A stretch of DNA of 64,000 bases from the NCBI RefSeq assembly GCF_002300165.1, contig NZ_MLCE01000014.1:62001-126000 (forward strand), in the 5' to 3' direction. The DNA comes from Streptomyces sp. Tue6028. Lineage in GTDB: Bacteria; Actinomycetota; Actinomycetes; Streptomycetales; Streptomycetaceae. The notes below the pieces were generated by a model. It searched no databases, was not told the DNA's origin, and saw only the letters and a program-made list of their open reading frames with translations. A program made the translations under genes and the position numbers. Below are positions 1 to 8,492 of this stretch, piece by piece (position 1 is the first letter of the stretch; each line of letters opens with the position of its first letter).

Positions 1-100
1 CGCCGGAGGGGCTGATTCAGCCCGTCCGGCGCTTGAGGACGAGGCCGTCCAGGCCGATCGGGGGTCTGGGGGCGGAGCCCCCGGGCGGCGGGGCCGGAGG
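1..100. repeat. Dispersed Streptomyces intergenic repeat with hairpin
   Basis: The first 31 bases form a hairpin with 14-bp arms (1-14 and 18-31, one mismatch, loop ATT). A second small hairpin follows at 68-82 (GGGGGC/GCCCCC). The block with GGCGCTTGAGGACGAG at its core matches my memory of an abundant extragenic repeat of Streptomyces chromosomes that often lies downstream of genes. It may serve as a terminator for the gene left of the window. The right boundary is approximate. Confidence 0.6.
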
Positions 101-135
101 AGTTCGTCGACCATGCGATACGGAAGGGGACTTGT

Positions 136-1233
136 ATGAAGGCCTCGCACCCGAGACGCCGCTCCGTGCTGCTCGCGGCCGCCGCCACCCCGGCGGCCGC
201 AGCCGTACCCGCCGCGGCGGCCGGACCACCCCACCGCCCCCGCGGTCCGCTCGTCATAGGGCACCGCGGCGCGGCCGGCTGGCGCCCCGAGCACACGGCG
301 GCGGCGTACACGTACGGCGTGCAGACCGGCGCCGACTGGATCGAGCCGGACCTGGTGGCGACCAGGGACCACGTCCTGGTGGTCCGGCACGAGAACGAGA
401 TCTCGCAGACGACGGACGTCGCCTCGCACCCGGAGTTCACGGCCCGCCGCACCACGAAGACGGTGGACGGCAGGGCCGTGTCGGGCTGGTTCACGGAGGA
501 CTTCACCCTGGCGGAGCTGAAGACGCTGCGGGCCGTCGAGCGCCTCCCGCTGGTCCGCAACCGCAACACCGTCCTGGACGGCCGGTACGAGGTCCTCACC
601 TTCCAGGAGGTGGTGGACCTGGCCCGCGCCCTGTCGAAGCGGTACGGCCGGACGATCGCGGTCTTCCCGGAGACGAAGCACCCGACGTACTTCCGCTCCA
701 TGGGCCTGGAGCTGGAGCCGAAGCTGGCGGCGCTGGTGCGCCGCAACCGGCTGGGCCCGCGCGAGTGCGTCGTGCAGTCCTTCGAGCCGACCAGCCTGAA
801 GCGCGTCGCGGACCAGCGGCTCGGTGTGCCGCTCTGGCAGGCGCTGGGCACCACGGGCGGACCGTACGACCTGGTGTCCGCCGGGGGCCCGACGACGTAC
901 AAGGACATGATGACGCCGGCCGGTCTGGCGAGGATCGCGGAGTACGCCGACTGGATCGGCCCCGACAAGACGTCGCTCGTCCCGGTGGGCCCGGACGGCC
1001 GTCTCGGCACACCCACCTCGCTCGTGGCGGACGCCCACGCGGCCGGCCTGCGGATCGGTCCGTACACCTACCGGGCGGAGAACCAGTTCCTGCCGGCCGA
1101 CTTCCGACGCGGTACCGGACCCAATGATTTCGGGGACGCCTTCGCGGAGTACGCGCTGTACTACGGGCTGGGGGTCGACGCGGTGGTGACCGACTTCCCG
1201 GACCTGGCGGTGATCGCGAGGAGGGGCTCATGA
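136..1233 (+). CDS. Tat-exported glycerophosphodiester phosphodiesterase
   Basis: The 365-residue product hydrolyses glycerophosphodiesters to glycerol 3-phosphate and an alcohol outside the cytoplasm. The N-terminus has a twin-arginine signal (RRRSVLLA, residues 7-14) followed by an Ala-rich hydrophobic stretch. The GDPD TIM-barrel signature is visible: HRG at 43-45, Glu52 in PEHT, Glu70 and Asp72 in WIEPD, and His85 in RHENE. These are the usual metal and acid-base residues. Length fits bacterial periplasmic GlpQ-type enzymes. The ATG is preceded by GGAAGGGGA at 5-nt spacing. Its stop overlaps the next ATG by 4 bp (ATGA), so the two genes are probably co-translated. Confidence 0.9.
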   Translation: MKASHPRRRSVLLAAAATPAAAAVPAAAAGPPHRPRGPLVIGHRGAAGWRPEHTAAAYTYGVQTGADWIEPDLVATRDHVLVVRHENEISQTTDVASHPEFTARRTTKTVDGRAVSGWFTEDFTLAELKTLRAVERLPLVRNRNTVLDGRYEVLTFQEVVDLARALSKRYGRTIAVFPETKHPTYFRSMGLELEPKLAALVRRNRLGPRECVVQSFEPTSLKRVADQRLGVPLWQALGTTGGPYDLVSAGGPTTYKDMMTPAGLARIAEYADWIGPDKTSLVPVGPDGRLGTPTSLVADAHAAGLRIGPYTYRAENQFLPADFRRGTGPNDFGDAFAEYALYYGLGVDAVVTDFPDLAVIARRGS

Positions 1234-1454
1234 CGAAGAGCAAGTCCTGTCCGACCTGCGGCACGATGCAGGACTTCCGTCGTCTCGACGACGTCGAGAA
1301 GGAAGCGGTGCGCAAGGACAAGGGGATCCAGTACGTCGACGACTACTGGCGCTGCACCGCCCCCGGCTGCCGGACCTACCAGCGCTACGACAAGAAGAGC
1401 GACCGCGGCCTCCTGCCCGAGGAGTTCCGGGAGGAGGCCGCCGCGCCCGAGTGA
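1230..1454 (+). CDS. Small zinc-ribbon protein
   Basis: A 74-residue hydrophilic protein with CPTC at residues 8-11 and a second Cys pair further on (CTAPGC, about 42-47), a spacing expected for a one-knuckle-pair zinc ribbon. There is no signal peptide or membrane segment. It is translationally coupled to the upstream phosphodiesterase through an ATGA overlap and is convergent, with a 3-bp gap, to the DsbA-family gene. I know no function for it. A role in nucleic-acid or protein binding is only inferred from the zinc ribbon. Confidence 0.75.
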   Translation: MTKSKSCPTCGTMQDFRRLDDVEKEAVRKDKGIQYVDDYWRCTAPGCRTYQRYDKKSDRGLLPEEFREEAAAPE

Positions 1455-1457
1455 TGC

Positions 1458-2120
1458 TCAGAGGTTGCTGAAGTCCGGACCGGCCGTGCGCGTCCGCTTG
1501 ATCTCATAGAAGCCCGGGACCGAGGCGACGAGGAGGGTGCCGTCCCAGAGCTTGGCGGCCTCCTCGCCCTTGGGGGCGGGCGTGACGACCGGGCCGAAGA
1601 AGGCGATCTGCTCACCGTCGGCGCCGGGGACGGCGATGACCGGGGTGCCGACGTCCTGGCCGACCTTCTCGATGCCCTCCTTGTGGGAGGCGCGCAGCTC
1701 GGAGTCGAACTCGAAGTCCTCCTGGTCGGCGTAGTCGATGAGGTCGGCGGGCAGGCCGACGTCCGCCAGGGCACCGGCGATCGCCTCGACGGTCGGGCCC
1801 TCGCCGTCGTTGTGGATGCGGGTGCCGAGCGCGGTGTAGAGCGGGCCGAGGATGTCGTCGCCGTGCTTCTGCCAGGCCGCGGTGACCACGCGCACCGGCT
1901 TCCACGCCTTGGTCGCGAGCATGTCCCGGTACTCCTCGGGCAGCTCGTCGAGCCGGTTCTCATTGAGCACCGCAAGGCTCATGATGTGCCAGCGCACCTC
2001 TATGTCGCGGACCTTCTCCACTTCCAGCACCCATCGCGAGGTCATCCAGGCCCAGGGGCAGAGCGGGTCGAACCAGAAGTCGACGGGGGTCTTCGCGGAC
2101 GTGGTCGCGGTCTCGGACAT
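1458..2120 (-). CDS. DsbA-family oxidoreductase (mycothiol nitroreductase Rv2466c-like)
   Basis: A 220-residue cytoplasmic thioredoxin-fold protein. The segment FWFDPLCPWAWMTSRW near the N-terminus and a later SLAVLNENR resemble mycobacterial Rv2466c, a mycothiol-dependent reductase. Family members that I recall carry CPWC. Here the codons are TGC CCC TGG GCC, giving CPWA, so the resolving cysteine is absent and a monothiol mechanism is likely. The start is set by GAGGAGAACC directly before the ATG at 2120. An upstream in-frame extension exists but lacks a ribosome site. Convergent with the zinc-ribbon gene. Confidence 0.85.
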   Translation of the reverse strand: MSETATTSAKTPVDFWFDPLCPWAWMTSRWVLEVEKVRDIEVRWHIMSLAVLNENRLDELPEEYRDMLATKAWKPVRVVTAAWQKHGDDILGPLYTALGTRIHNDGEGPTVEAIAGALADVGLPADLIDYADQEDFEFDSELRASHKEGIEKVGQDVGTPVIAVPGADGEQIAFFGPVVTPAPKGEEAAKLWDGTLLVASVPGFYEIKRTRTAGPDFSNL

Positions 2121-2268
2121 GGTTCTCCTCAGGAAGGGGTTTCTCCGAACCTGCAACAGGGACCCGCGCCGCCTCATTCCCGGGTGTCGACGGTCAGGGG
2201 CACATGGCAGGATCGGTGCTGTTGCGCCATGTCCGAAGCGCACCGAGACGTCCGAAGGAGTGCAGCCC

Positions 2269-4854
2269 GTGCCCGGTGAGAACCTGTCCCGCGACGAGGC
2301 CCAGGAGCGGGCGGCGCTGCTGTCCGTCGACAGCTACGAGGTCTCCCTCGACCTGCGCTCGGCCGTCGGGGAGGCGGGGGCCGAGGGGGTGCCGCGCACG
2401 TTCCGCTCGGTCACCACCATCCGTTTCCGGTGCGCCGAGCCGGGCGCCGCCTCCTTCGCCGACCTGATCGCGCCGAGTGTGACCTCGGTCTCACTCAACG
2501 GGAAGGACCTCGATCCGGGGGAGGTCTTCGACGGCTCCCGGATCCAGCTGGAGGACCTGGCCGCGGAGAACGAGCTGGTGGTCGACGCCCAGTGCGCGTA
2601 CTCGCGCACCGGTGAGGGCATGCACCGCTTCGTCGACCCCGAGGACGGCGAGGTGTACCTGTACACGCAGTACGAGCCCGCGGACTCGCGCCGTGTCTTC
2701 GCGAACTTCGAGCAGCCGGACCTCAAGGCCCCGTTCCGCTTCGAGGTGCGGGCCCCCGAGGGGTGGACGGTCTGGGGCAACGGCGCCGGTGAACTCACGG
2801 ACGGTGTCTGGAAGTTCGCGGAGACCAAGCCGATCTCGACGTACATCACCGCGGTCGTCGCCGGTCCGTACCACTACGTGACCGACCGCTACACGCGGAC
2901 CTTCGACGACGGCACGACGCTGGAGATCCCCCTCGGCGCCATGTGCCGCAAGGGCCTCGCCCCCTACTTCGACGCCGACGACGTGTTCCTGGTGACGAAG
3001 CAGGGCCTGGACTTCTTCCACGACCACTTCGACTACCCGTACCCGTTCGGGAAGTACGACCAGGCGTTCGTGCCCGAGTACAACCTCGGCGCCATGGAGA
3101 ACCCGGGTCTCGTCACCTTCCGCGAGGAGTACATCTTCCGCGGCAAGGTGACACAGGCCTCCTACGAGGGCCGGGCGAACGTCATCCTGCACGAGATGGC
3201 GCACATGTGGTTCGGCGACCTCGTCACCATGGTGTGGTGGGACGACCTGTGGCTGAAGGAGTCCTTCGCCGACTTCATGGGCACGTTCGCCAACGTCGGC
3301 GCGACCCGCTTCACGGACGCCTGGATCACCTTCGCCAACCGCCGCAAGGCGTGGGCGTACCGCGCGGACCAGCTGCCCTCCACCCACCCGATCACGGCCG
3401 ACATCCGCGACCTCCAGGACGCCAAGCTCAACTTCGACGGCATCACGTACGCCAAGGGCGCCTCCGTGCTCAAGCAGCTGGTGGCGTACGTGGGCCAGGA
3501 CGCCTTCCTCGACGGCGCCCGCCGCTACTTCAAGCGCCACGCCTACGGCAACACCCGCCTGGGCGACCTGCTGACGGCCCTGGAGGAGACGAGCGGACGG
3601 GACATGGCCGGCTGGGCGCGCTCCTGGCTCCAGACCGCGGGCGTCAACTCCCTGACCCCGCAGGTGATCCTGGACTCCGAGGGGCGCGTCAGCGAGCTGG
3701 CGATCGTCCAGGAGGCCCCCGAGTCGCACCCCGAACTGCGCCCGCACCGGGTCGCGGTGGGCCTGTACCGGCGTGCGGACGGGGACGGCCCGCTCGTGCG
3801 GTACGCGCGCGCCGAGGTCGACGTCGACGGGCCGCGCACGGTCGTCGGTGAACTGGCCGGCGCCGAGGCGCCCGAGCTCGTCCTCGTCAACGACGAGGAC
3901 CTCACGTACTGCAAGATCCGGTTCGATGAGGGTTCGCTGGCGACCCTGCGGGACGGGCTCGGCGAGATCACGGACCCGTTGGCGCGCGCCCTGTGCTGGT
4001 CGGCGCTGTGGAACCTGACGCGCGACGCGCTGATGCCGGCCCGCGACTTCATCGACCTGGTGCTGCGGTTCGCGGGCCGCGAGTCCGACATCGGTGTGCT
4101 CCAGATGCTGCACGCCTGGGCGAACTCCGCGCTCACCCATTACGCGGCGCCGGACTGGCGCACGGAGGGCGGGCGGCTGCTCACCGAGGGCGCGCTGAAG
4201 GAACTGCGGCTCGCCGAGCCGGGCAGCCAGCACCAGCTCACCTGGGCCCGTTTCTTCGCGAACGTCGCGTCCGGCGAGGCCGATCTCCAGCTGCTCCAGG
4301 GCCTGCTGGAGGGTACGGCGAAGATCGACGGACTGGACGTCGACCAGGAGCTGCGCTGGGCCTTCCTGGAGCCGCTGGCCGCGCACGGAGCCGCGGACGA
4401 GTCGGTGCTGGCCGCCGAACTCGCCCGTGACGACACCGCGTCCGGCAAGCGCCACCAGGTCCGCTGCCTGGCGGCCCGCCCCTCAGCGGCGGTCAAGGCG
4501 CAGGCCTGGGCGGCGGTGGTCGAGTCCGACTCGCTGTCCAACGCGCTCGTCGAGGCGACGATCGCGGGCTTCATGCAGCCGTCCCAGCGCGCGACGCTCG
4601 CCCCGTACGCGGCGAAGTACTTCGCGTCGATCGAGCGTGTGTGGGCCGAGCGGTCCATCCAGATCGGCATGGACGTCGTGAAGGGCCTGTTCCCGGCGCT
4701 CCGGGACTCGCAGGACACGCTGGACGCGACGGACGCGTGGCTGGCGGCGCACGAGGACGCGGCGCCGGCGCTGCGGCGGCTGGTCCTGGAGGCGCGGGAC
4801 GACCTGGCGCGGACGCTGCGCGGTCAGGCGTGCGACATCGCCGCGGCGGGCTGA
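2269..4854 (+). CDS. pepN: Aminopeptidase N, M1 family (first copy)
   Basis: An 861-residue zinc aminopeptidase that removes N-terminal residues from peptides in the cytoplasm. The exopeptidase motif GAMEN lies at 274-278 and the zinc motif HEMAH at 308-312 with the third ligand Glu331, exactly the HExxH-18-E spacing. The C-terminal half is the helical ERAP1-like domain usual in actinobacterial M1 enzymes. The GTG start has GAAGGAG 8 nt upstream. A longer in-frame reading exists on the 5' side but runs antisense to the DsbA gene and is rejected. A close paralogue lies at 23020-25599. The gene ends 12 bp before a 14-bp minisatellite. Confidence 0.95.
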   Translation: MPGENLSRDEAQERAALLSVDSYEVSLDLRSAVGEAGAEGVPRTFRSVTTIRFRCAEPGAASFADLIAPSVTSVSLNGKDLDPGEVFDGSRIQLEDLAAENELVVDAQCAYSRTGEGMHRFVDPEDGEVYLYTQYEPADSRRVFANFEQPDLKAPFRFEVRAPEGWTVWGNGAGELTDGVWKFAETKPISTYITAVVAGPYHYVTDRYTRTFDDGTTLEIPLGAMCRKGLAPYFDADDVFLVTKQGLDFFHDHFDYPYPFGKYDQAFVPEYNLGAMENPGLVTFREEYIFRGKVTQASYEGRANVILHEMAHMWFGDLVTMVWWDDLWLKESFADFMGTFANVGATRFTDAWITFANRRKAWAYRADQLPSTHPITADIRDLQDAKLNFDGITYAKGASVLKQLVAYVGQDAFLDGARRYFKRHAYGNTRLGDLLTALEETSGRDMAGWARSWLQTAGVNSLTPQVILDSEGRVSELAIVQEAPESHPELRPHRVAVGLYRRADGDGPLVRYARAEVDVDGPRTVVGELAGAEAPELVLVNDEDLTYCKIRFDEGSLATLRDGLGEITDPLARALCWSALWNLTRDALMPARDFIDLVLRFAGRESDIGVLQMLHAWANSALTHYAAPDWRTEGGRLLTEGALKELRLAEPGSQHQLTWARFFANVASGEADLQLLQGLLEGTAKIDGLDVDQELRWAFLEPLAAHGAADESVLAAELARDDTASGKRHQVRCLAARPSAAVKAQAWAAVVESDSLSNALVEATIAGFMQPSQRATLAPYAAKYFASIERVWAERSIQIGMDVVKGLFPALRDSQDTLDATDAWLAAHEDAAPALRRLVLEARDDLARTLRGQACDIAAAG

Positions 4855-4866
4855 GCCGGGCGGCCG

Positions 4867-5012
4867 GCTCCGGCGGGCCGGCTCCGACGGACCGGCTCAG
4901 GCGGATCCGCTCGGGCGGATCGGCTCGGGCGGGCGAGCTCGGGCGGGCCAGCTCAGGCGGATCCGCTCGGGCGGATCCGCTCGGGCGGATCCGCTCGGGC
5001 GGATCGGCTCCG
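4867..5012. repeat. 14-bp tandem repeat (minisatellite), about 10.5 units
   Basis: GCTC recurs at exactly 14-bp steps from 4867 to 5007 (4867, 4881, 4895, 4909, 4923, 4937, 4951, 4965, 4979, 4993, 5007). The consensus unit is GCTCGGGCGGATCC with one to three variants per copy. It starts 12 bp after the pepN stop and contains no stop in that frame. Confidence 0.9.
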
Positions 5013-5081
5013 CCGAAGGTGATCCGATGTGGCTCATCCGGCGGGCCCGTCGCCCGCCCCCGCCGCACGGCACGGCATCGT

Positions 5082-5109
5082 GAGGGCACCGGCTCCGGCC
5101 GGTGCCCTC
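5082..5109 (+). terminator. Hairpin downstream of pepN
   Basis: Perfect 11-bp arms GAGGGCACCGG and CCGGTGCCCTC around a 6-nt loop. There is no U-run, which is common for Streptomyces terminators. It lies after the tandem repeat, so the repeat would be transcribed if this is the first terminator. Confidence 0.55.
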
Positions 5110-5242
5110 GGTTGTGCCGGCCTCCGGCCACACCGGTGCCTCCGGTCGCGTCGGCGCCTCCGGTCGTCGCACGGGCGTTCCGCGCAACGCCGTGCGAGTC
5201 GTTCCTTCCGCTTGTCCGATGGGCGACACCAGGCAGTTACGA

Positions 5243-5273
5243 AATACAGGTATTCAGAGCCGTAACCTGTATT
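5243..5273. promoter_or_regulatory. AT-rich inverted repeat upstream of the AbiEi-like gene
   Basis: Perfect 9-bp arms AATACAGGT (5243-5251) and ACCTGTATT (5265-5273) separated by 13 bp, overlapping a second pair GTTACG/CGTAAC (5236-5241 and 5260-5265). The AT content is far above that of the neighbourhood. A regulator site or promoter for the gene at 5400 is inferred. Confidence 0.45.
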
Positions 5274-5399
5274 ACTTCCCGTCCGGACCAGCGCCTTTCG
5301 GCAGTCGAACGTCCGTACTTTAGGACGTCCTTGTCCGCATTTGTCGACGGGCGTGTAACAGCGGTTAGAGGGCGGCTCCGGGGCGGGAAACCCCGGGGC

Positions 5400-6455
5400 A
5401 TGAACCACAACACCCCGCTCTCCCCCCGCCCCCTGCACCACCTGTCCGACGTACAGCGGCGGGTCCTGACCTCCGCGCAGCTGCGCAGCCACGGCGTGAC
5501 CGCCGCCGAGGCCAACGGACAGTGCCGCCCCGGCGGCCCCTGGCAGCAGATCCTCCCCGGCGTCTTCCTGCTGCACCCCGGCCCGCCCACCTCCGAGGAG
5601 CGCCTGCACGCGGTCCTGCTGTACGCCGCCCGCTCCCCCGCACCCGGCACCGCGCAGACCATCCCCGCACAGCCCGGCGCGGAGGGGCCCCACGCCCCCC
5701 AGCCCTACGCGGACGCGCTGATCACGGGACTGGCGGCACTCACCCTGCACGGCTTCTCGTCGGCCCCGCCCCTGCCGTCCCTCGACCGGATCGACGTCCT
5801 CGTCCCCCGCCTGCGCCGGCTGCGCTCCACGGGCTGCGCCCGCATCGTCCGCGCGCCCTCCCTGCCCGGCGGATCCTGGATCACCGGTGTCCCGGTCGCG
5901 CCCGTCCCCCGCGCCCTCGCCGACGCGGTCGCCGAACTACCCGACGCGGGCGCCGTGCGCCGCCTGCTGACGGAGGCGGTGCGCGGCGGCCACTGCGACC
6001 CGGCCGCCGTGGTGCGGGAGTTGACGCAGGCACGGCTGCTGAGCCGCCCGCACGTGGTGGACGCGGTGGACGCCCTGCTCGCCGAGGGCCGCGCCATCGC
6101 CGAGCAGCGCCTGTACCGGATGGTCCGCGAGCACGGGCTGCCCGACCCGGTCTGGAACGTGGATCTGCGACTGCCGGGCGGCCCCCATCTGGGCGGTCTG
6201 GACGCCTACTGGCCGGAGCAGGCGGTCGCGCTGGAGCTGGACACCCGCGCGCCCCGCCAGGACGAGGACGCGCTGTGGTCCGAGTACGCCCGCAAGCGCG
6301 AGCATCTGGAGCGCCTGGGCATCACCGTCGTCCACATCACGCCGCGCAAGCTCCGCGACTCGGCGGAGCAGCAGGCCACGGTGGTGCGCACCGCTCTGAT
6401 GGCGTCGAACGACCGCGAACCCGCGGCCTATGTCGTGGTGCTGCCCCGGTCATGA
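5400..6455 (+). CDS. AbiEi-antitoxin-like protein with PD-(D/E)XK/DUF559-like C-terminus
   Basis: A 351-residue protein. The first 80 residues resemble the winged-helix domain of type IV antitoxins (LTSAQLRSHGVT, WQQILPGVFLLHPG). The last 120 residues read like a DUF559/PD-(D/E)XK fold with Asp in GLDAYW, the ELD dyad in VALELDT, and a following Lys/Arg-rich helix and HLERLGITVVHIT strand. No AbiEii toxin is adjacent. Such stand-alone proteins are common in actinobacteria and their function is unknown. The ATG follows a GC-rich segment with no clear ribosome site. Upstream lies an AT-rich inverted repeat. Confidence 0.75.
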   Translation: MNHNTPLSPRPLHHLSDVQRRVLTSAQLRSHGVTAAEANGQCRPGGPWQQILPGVFLLHPGPPTSEERLHAVLLYAARSPAPGTAQTIPAQPGAEGPHAPQPYADALITGLAALTLHGFSSAPPLPSLDRIDVLVPRLRRLRSTGCARIVRAPSLPGGSWITGVPVAPVPRALADAVAELPDAGAVRRLLTEAVRGGHCDPAAVVRELTQARLLSRPHVVDAVDALLAEGRAIAEQRLYRMVREHGLPDPVWNVDLRLPGGPHLGGLDAYWPEQAVALELDTRAPRQDEDALWSEYARKREHLERLGITVVHITPRKLRDSAEQQATVVRTALMASNDREPAAYVVVLPRS

Positions 6456-6481
6456 CGACCGGAGTCGGTGTCCGGAGGGGA

Positions 6482-6517
6482 GAGGAGGGGCCGCCGGGCT
6501 GCCGGCGGCCCCTCCTC
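6482..6517. terminator. Bidirectional hairpin terminator
   Basis: Perfect 16-bp arms (6482-6497 and 6502-6517) around loop GCTG, placed between the convergent AbiEi-like gene and the lipoprotein gene. It can end transcription on both strands. Confidence 0.8.
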
Positions 6518-6538
6518 GTGTGCGGGTGTCCCCGCCCC

Positions 6539-7495
6539 CTAGCGGGACTTCTCGCTGTTGGCGACGGTGGCGGTCTTCATGTCGCGCACGGCCGCCAGTT
6601 CCTGCGTGTGCGAGGAGATGAGGTCCTTCTGGATGGCGGTCTCGGCGCCGTGCCAGATGCCGAGCAGGCCGGTCTCCTCCTTGCACAGGGTGTCGGCGGT
6701 GGCCGTTTCGATCTCCGCCTGCGACGGCTTGTCGCCGGTCCACCGGGGATCGTTGTTCGCGTCGATCGGTGACGCGTACGCGAAGCCCTTGCCCTTCATG
6801 CACGCCGACCACGACGCGAAGGCCGCCCGGATCTTCGGGTCGGTGAGGGACTTCTCGTAGGACTGGCCGTCCAGTTCCTCCACGAGGGTGTCGTCGAGGT
6901 AGGTGTCGGCCTGCCCGCCGGTGACCTCGGCGAGGGCCTGTCCGTAGCAGCCGTCCTGGGGGATCGTCTCCCCCGCCGCGGTCCTGGTCACCCGCTTCGG
7001 GGCGGCGGTGCGACCGGCCTGGTACCCGTCGAGCGCGGCCTCCTCCTCGGGGCTGAACTCGGGTTCTTCGCCGCCCACTTCGCCGCCGCGTGCGAGGGAG
7101 GTGGTCTGTGCGAAGGCGGGCCGGTAGCCGTACTTGCCGGCCTCGGTGACGTTGTAGGTGCCGTAGCGGAGGTCCTCGTGCGCTTCGAGGCCGTCGGCGA
7201 CGGGCGCGGGCCGGAAGGTGAAGTCCTTGAACCCGAGGTCGACCATGCACGGCCGCACGAGCGCCCAAGTGGCCCGCCGGCTCCGTTCGTACTCCTCGGG
7301 CGAGAGCTGGTAGGCGTCCAGGGGCAGGGTCATGCGGGCGACGGCGCGGACCGCCGAGGCCTGCACCTTCGTCCGCCGGTCCGCGGTGCCGTCCGGGCCG
7401 GAGCCGGCGCCGTCGGCGCCGTGTCCCGCGCAGGCGGTCAGGGCGAGTGCCGCCATCGAGGCCGCGGCCGCCAGGGAAGCTGTTCTTGCACGCAT
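6539..7495 (-). CDS. Putative lipoprotein of unknown function
   Basis: A 318-residue protein with a short Ala-rich signal sequence ending in a lipobox (ALTAC, Cys22), so it is expected to be lipid-anchored outside the membrane. The mature part begins with a Gly/Ala-rich linker and is otherwise acidic and soluble. It contains several isolated cysteines (in VRPCM, QDGCYG, WSACMKG, DTLCKEE) that could pair. The ATG at 7495 has AGGAAAGGAAC upstream. The next gene on the same strand starts 41 bp upstream, suggesting co-transcription with the I36-type inhibitor. I do not recognise a domain. Confidence 0.75.
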   Translation of the reverse strand: MRARTASLAAAASMAALALTACAGHGADGAGSGPDGTADRRTKVQASAVRAVARMTLPLDAYQLSPEEYERSRRATWALVRPCMVDLGFKDFTFRPAPVADGLEAHEDLRYGTYNVTEAGKYGYRPAFAQTTSLARGGEVGGEEPEFSPEEEAALDGYQAGRTAAPKRVTRTAAGETIPQDGCYGQALAEVTGGQADTYLDDTLVEELDGQSYEKSLTDPKIRAAFASWSACMKGKGFAYASPIDANNDPRWTGDKPSQAEIETATADTLCKEETGLLGIWHGAETAIQKDLISSHTQELAAVRDMKTATVANSEKSR

Positions 7496-7536
7496 GGGTG
7501 GGGGGTTCCTTTCCTGGTCAGTGGCTTGCGGTGGCC

Positions 7537-7974
7537 TCAGTGGCCGGAGCCGTCCTCGTGGCGCGGGTACCAGTTGGTGGAGGAGTTCTTGTTCTTCAGC
7601 GCGGAGGTGAGGTTCTTGCGGCCCTGCGGCTTGAGCGAGTTGTAGGGGCCCTTCCACCAGCGGTCGCGGTGGACGCAGAAGGCGGTGTTGCGGGTACGGC
7701 TGTCCCAGGAGGCGGCGTGGTCCTCCAGCTGCGTGCCCGCTCCGGGGCCCGAGCCGGGCTTGAACACCTCGCCGTCCAGGTTGTAGCCGCCGTTCCCGAT
7801 CGTCGCGAGGGCTCCCTGCTGGTTGCTGTTGTAGTAGAAGCAGGCCATGCGGTCGTAGCAGCGGTGCGTCGGCGCGGCCGGGGTGACGTCGGCGGAGGCC
7901 GGGGAGGCCGAGGCCACCGGTATCGCGAGCAGCGCGGCGGCGAGCGACGGAATCAACAGGCGTGGATTTCTCAC
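7537..7974 (-). CDS. Secreted peptidase-inhibitor I36-like protein
   Basis: A 145-residue product with a Sec signal peptide (about residues 1-29, ending ASA/SADV) and a compact mature domain with CYDRMACFYYNSN near its start, typical of the Streptomyces metalloproteinase-inhibitor-like family I36 (beta/gamma-crystallin-like fold). Three cysteines are visible in the mature part. Secreted role as a protease inhibitor is inferred from the family only. The start is GTG with GAGAGGA 5 nt upstream. It precedes the lipoprotein gene in the same direction. Confidence 0.75.
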   Translation of the reverse strand: MRNPRLLIPSLAAALLAIPVASASPASADVTPAAPTHRCYDRMACFYYNSNQQGALATIGNGGYNLDGEVFKPGSGPGAGTQLEDHAASWDSRTRNTAFCVHRDRWWKGPYNSLKPQGRKNLTSALKNKNSSTNWYPRHEDGSGH

Positions 7975-8492
7975 GGGTTCCTCTCAGCTCTTTTCTTTTC
8001 GTCAGGTGCGGGGGTGCCGGCCTGCACAGGAAGAGAGAAGGGGGAGAGGCGGAGCTATGGAACGAAGGGACACGGAAGAAGGACGTACGGAAGGAACATG
8101 TACGGAAGAGAAAAGGGAGAGAGAAGGCACAGGACACCCCCGTCATGGAGTCCGGCTGGTCATGGCCTGGTCAGGGCCGCCGAACACCTGTCCACTCTAA
8201 CCACACCGGGAACATGGGAAACAGGGCTCACAGTTGGGACCCGCGACCCGCGACAGGCGGGCGGTCGCGCAAGCGGAATGGGCCCGGCGCAGGCTTTCGG
8301 GCCGGAATCCAGAAATCCGGCTGAGTGAAAGCGGCGAAGCGGAAGTGGAATTGGCGTAATTCCATCCGTGGAACATGGCCGGTTCCACCGGCCCGCCCGG
8401 ACCCGCCCGCGTTGTCGGTGGCCCCCTCTACGGTGGTGCCCACGCGAGGACAGGCACGACTGAGGAAAAGACGGAAGAGACAGGAGAGGCCC
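7975..8492. other. 518-bp divergent intergenic region
   Basis: No gene is supported. The left part (about 8028-8132) is a strongly purine-biased tract on the + strand. A short perfect inverted repeat GGAATT/AATTCC lies at 8347-8363. The region must hold promoters for the secreted inhibitor (minus) and the isochorismatase-like gene (plus), but I cannot place -10/-35 boxes with confidence. Confidence 0.5.

Larger units (their letters stand above)
4855..5399. other. 545-bp intergenic region with repeat, hairpin and AT-rich inverted repeat
   Basis: No credible gene is seen. From left to right it holds the 14-bp tandem repeat (4867-5012), a GC hairpin likely to end pepN transcription (5082-5109), an unusually AT-rich stretch with a long-spaced inverted repeat (5243-5273), and a GC-rich segment just before the next ATG. 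The AT-rich part is the best place for the promoter of the gene at 5400. Confidence 0.6.

Noticed and set aside
2121..2243. Upstream start for the DsbA-like gene
   Set aside because: GAGGAGAACC sits directly before the ATG at 2120 and the extension has no family-like sequence.
1852..2268. 5' extension of the first pepN reading frame
   Set aside because: It runs antisense through the DsbA gene; the GTG at 2269 has a good ribosome site and matches the start of the paralogue.
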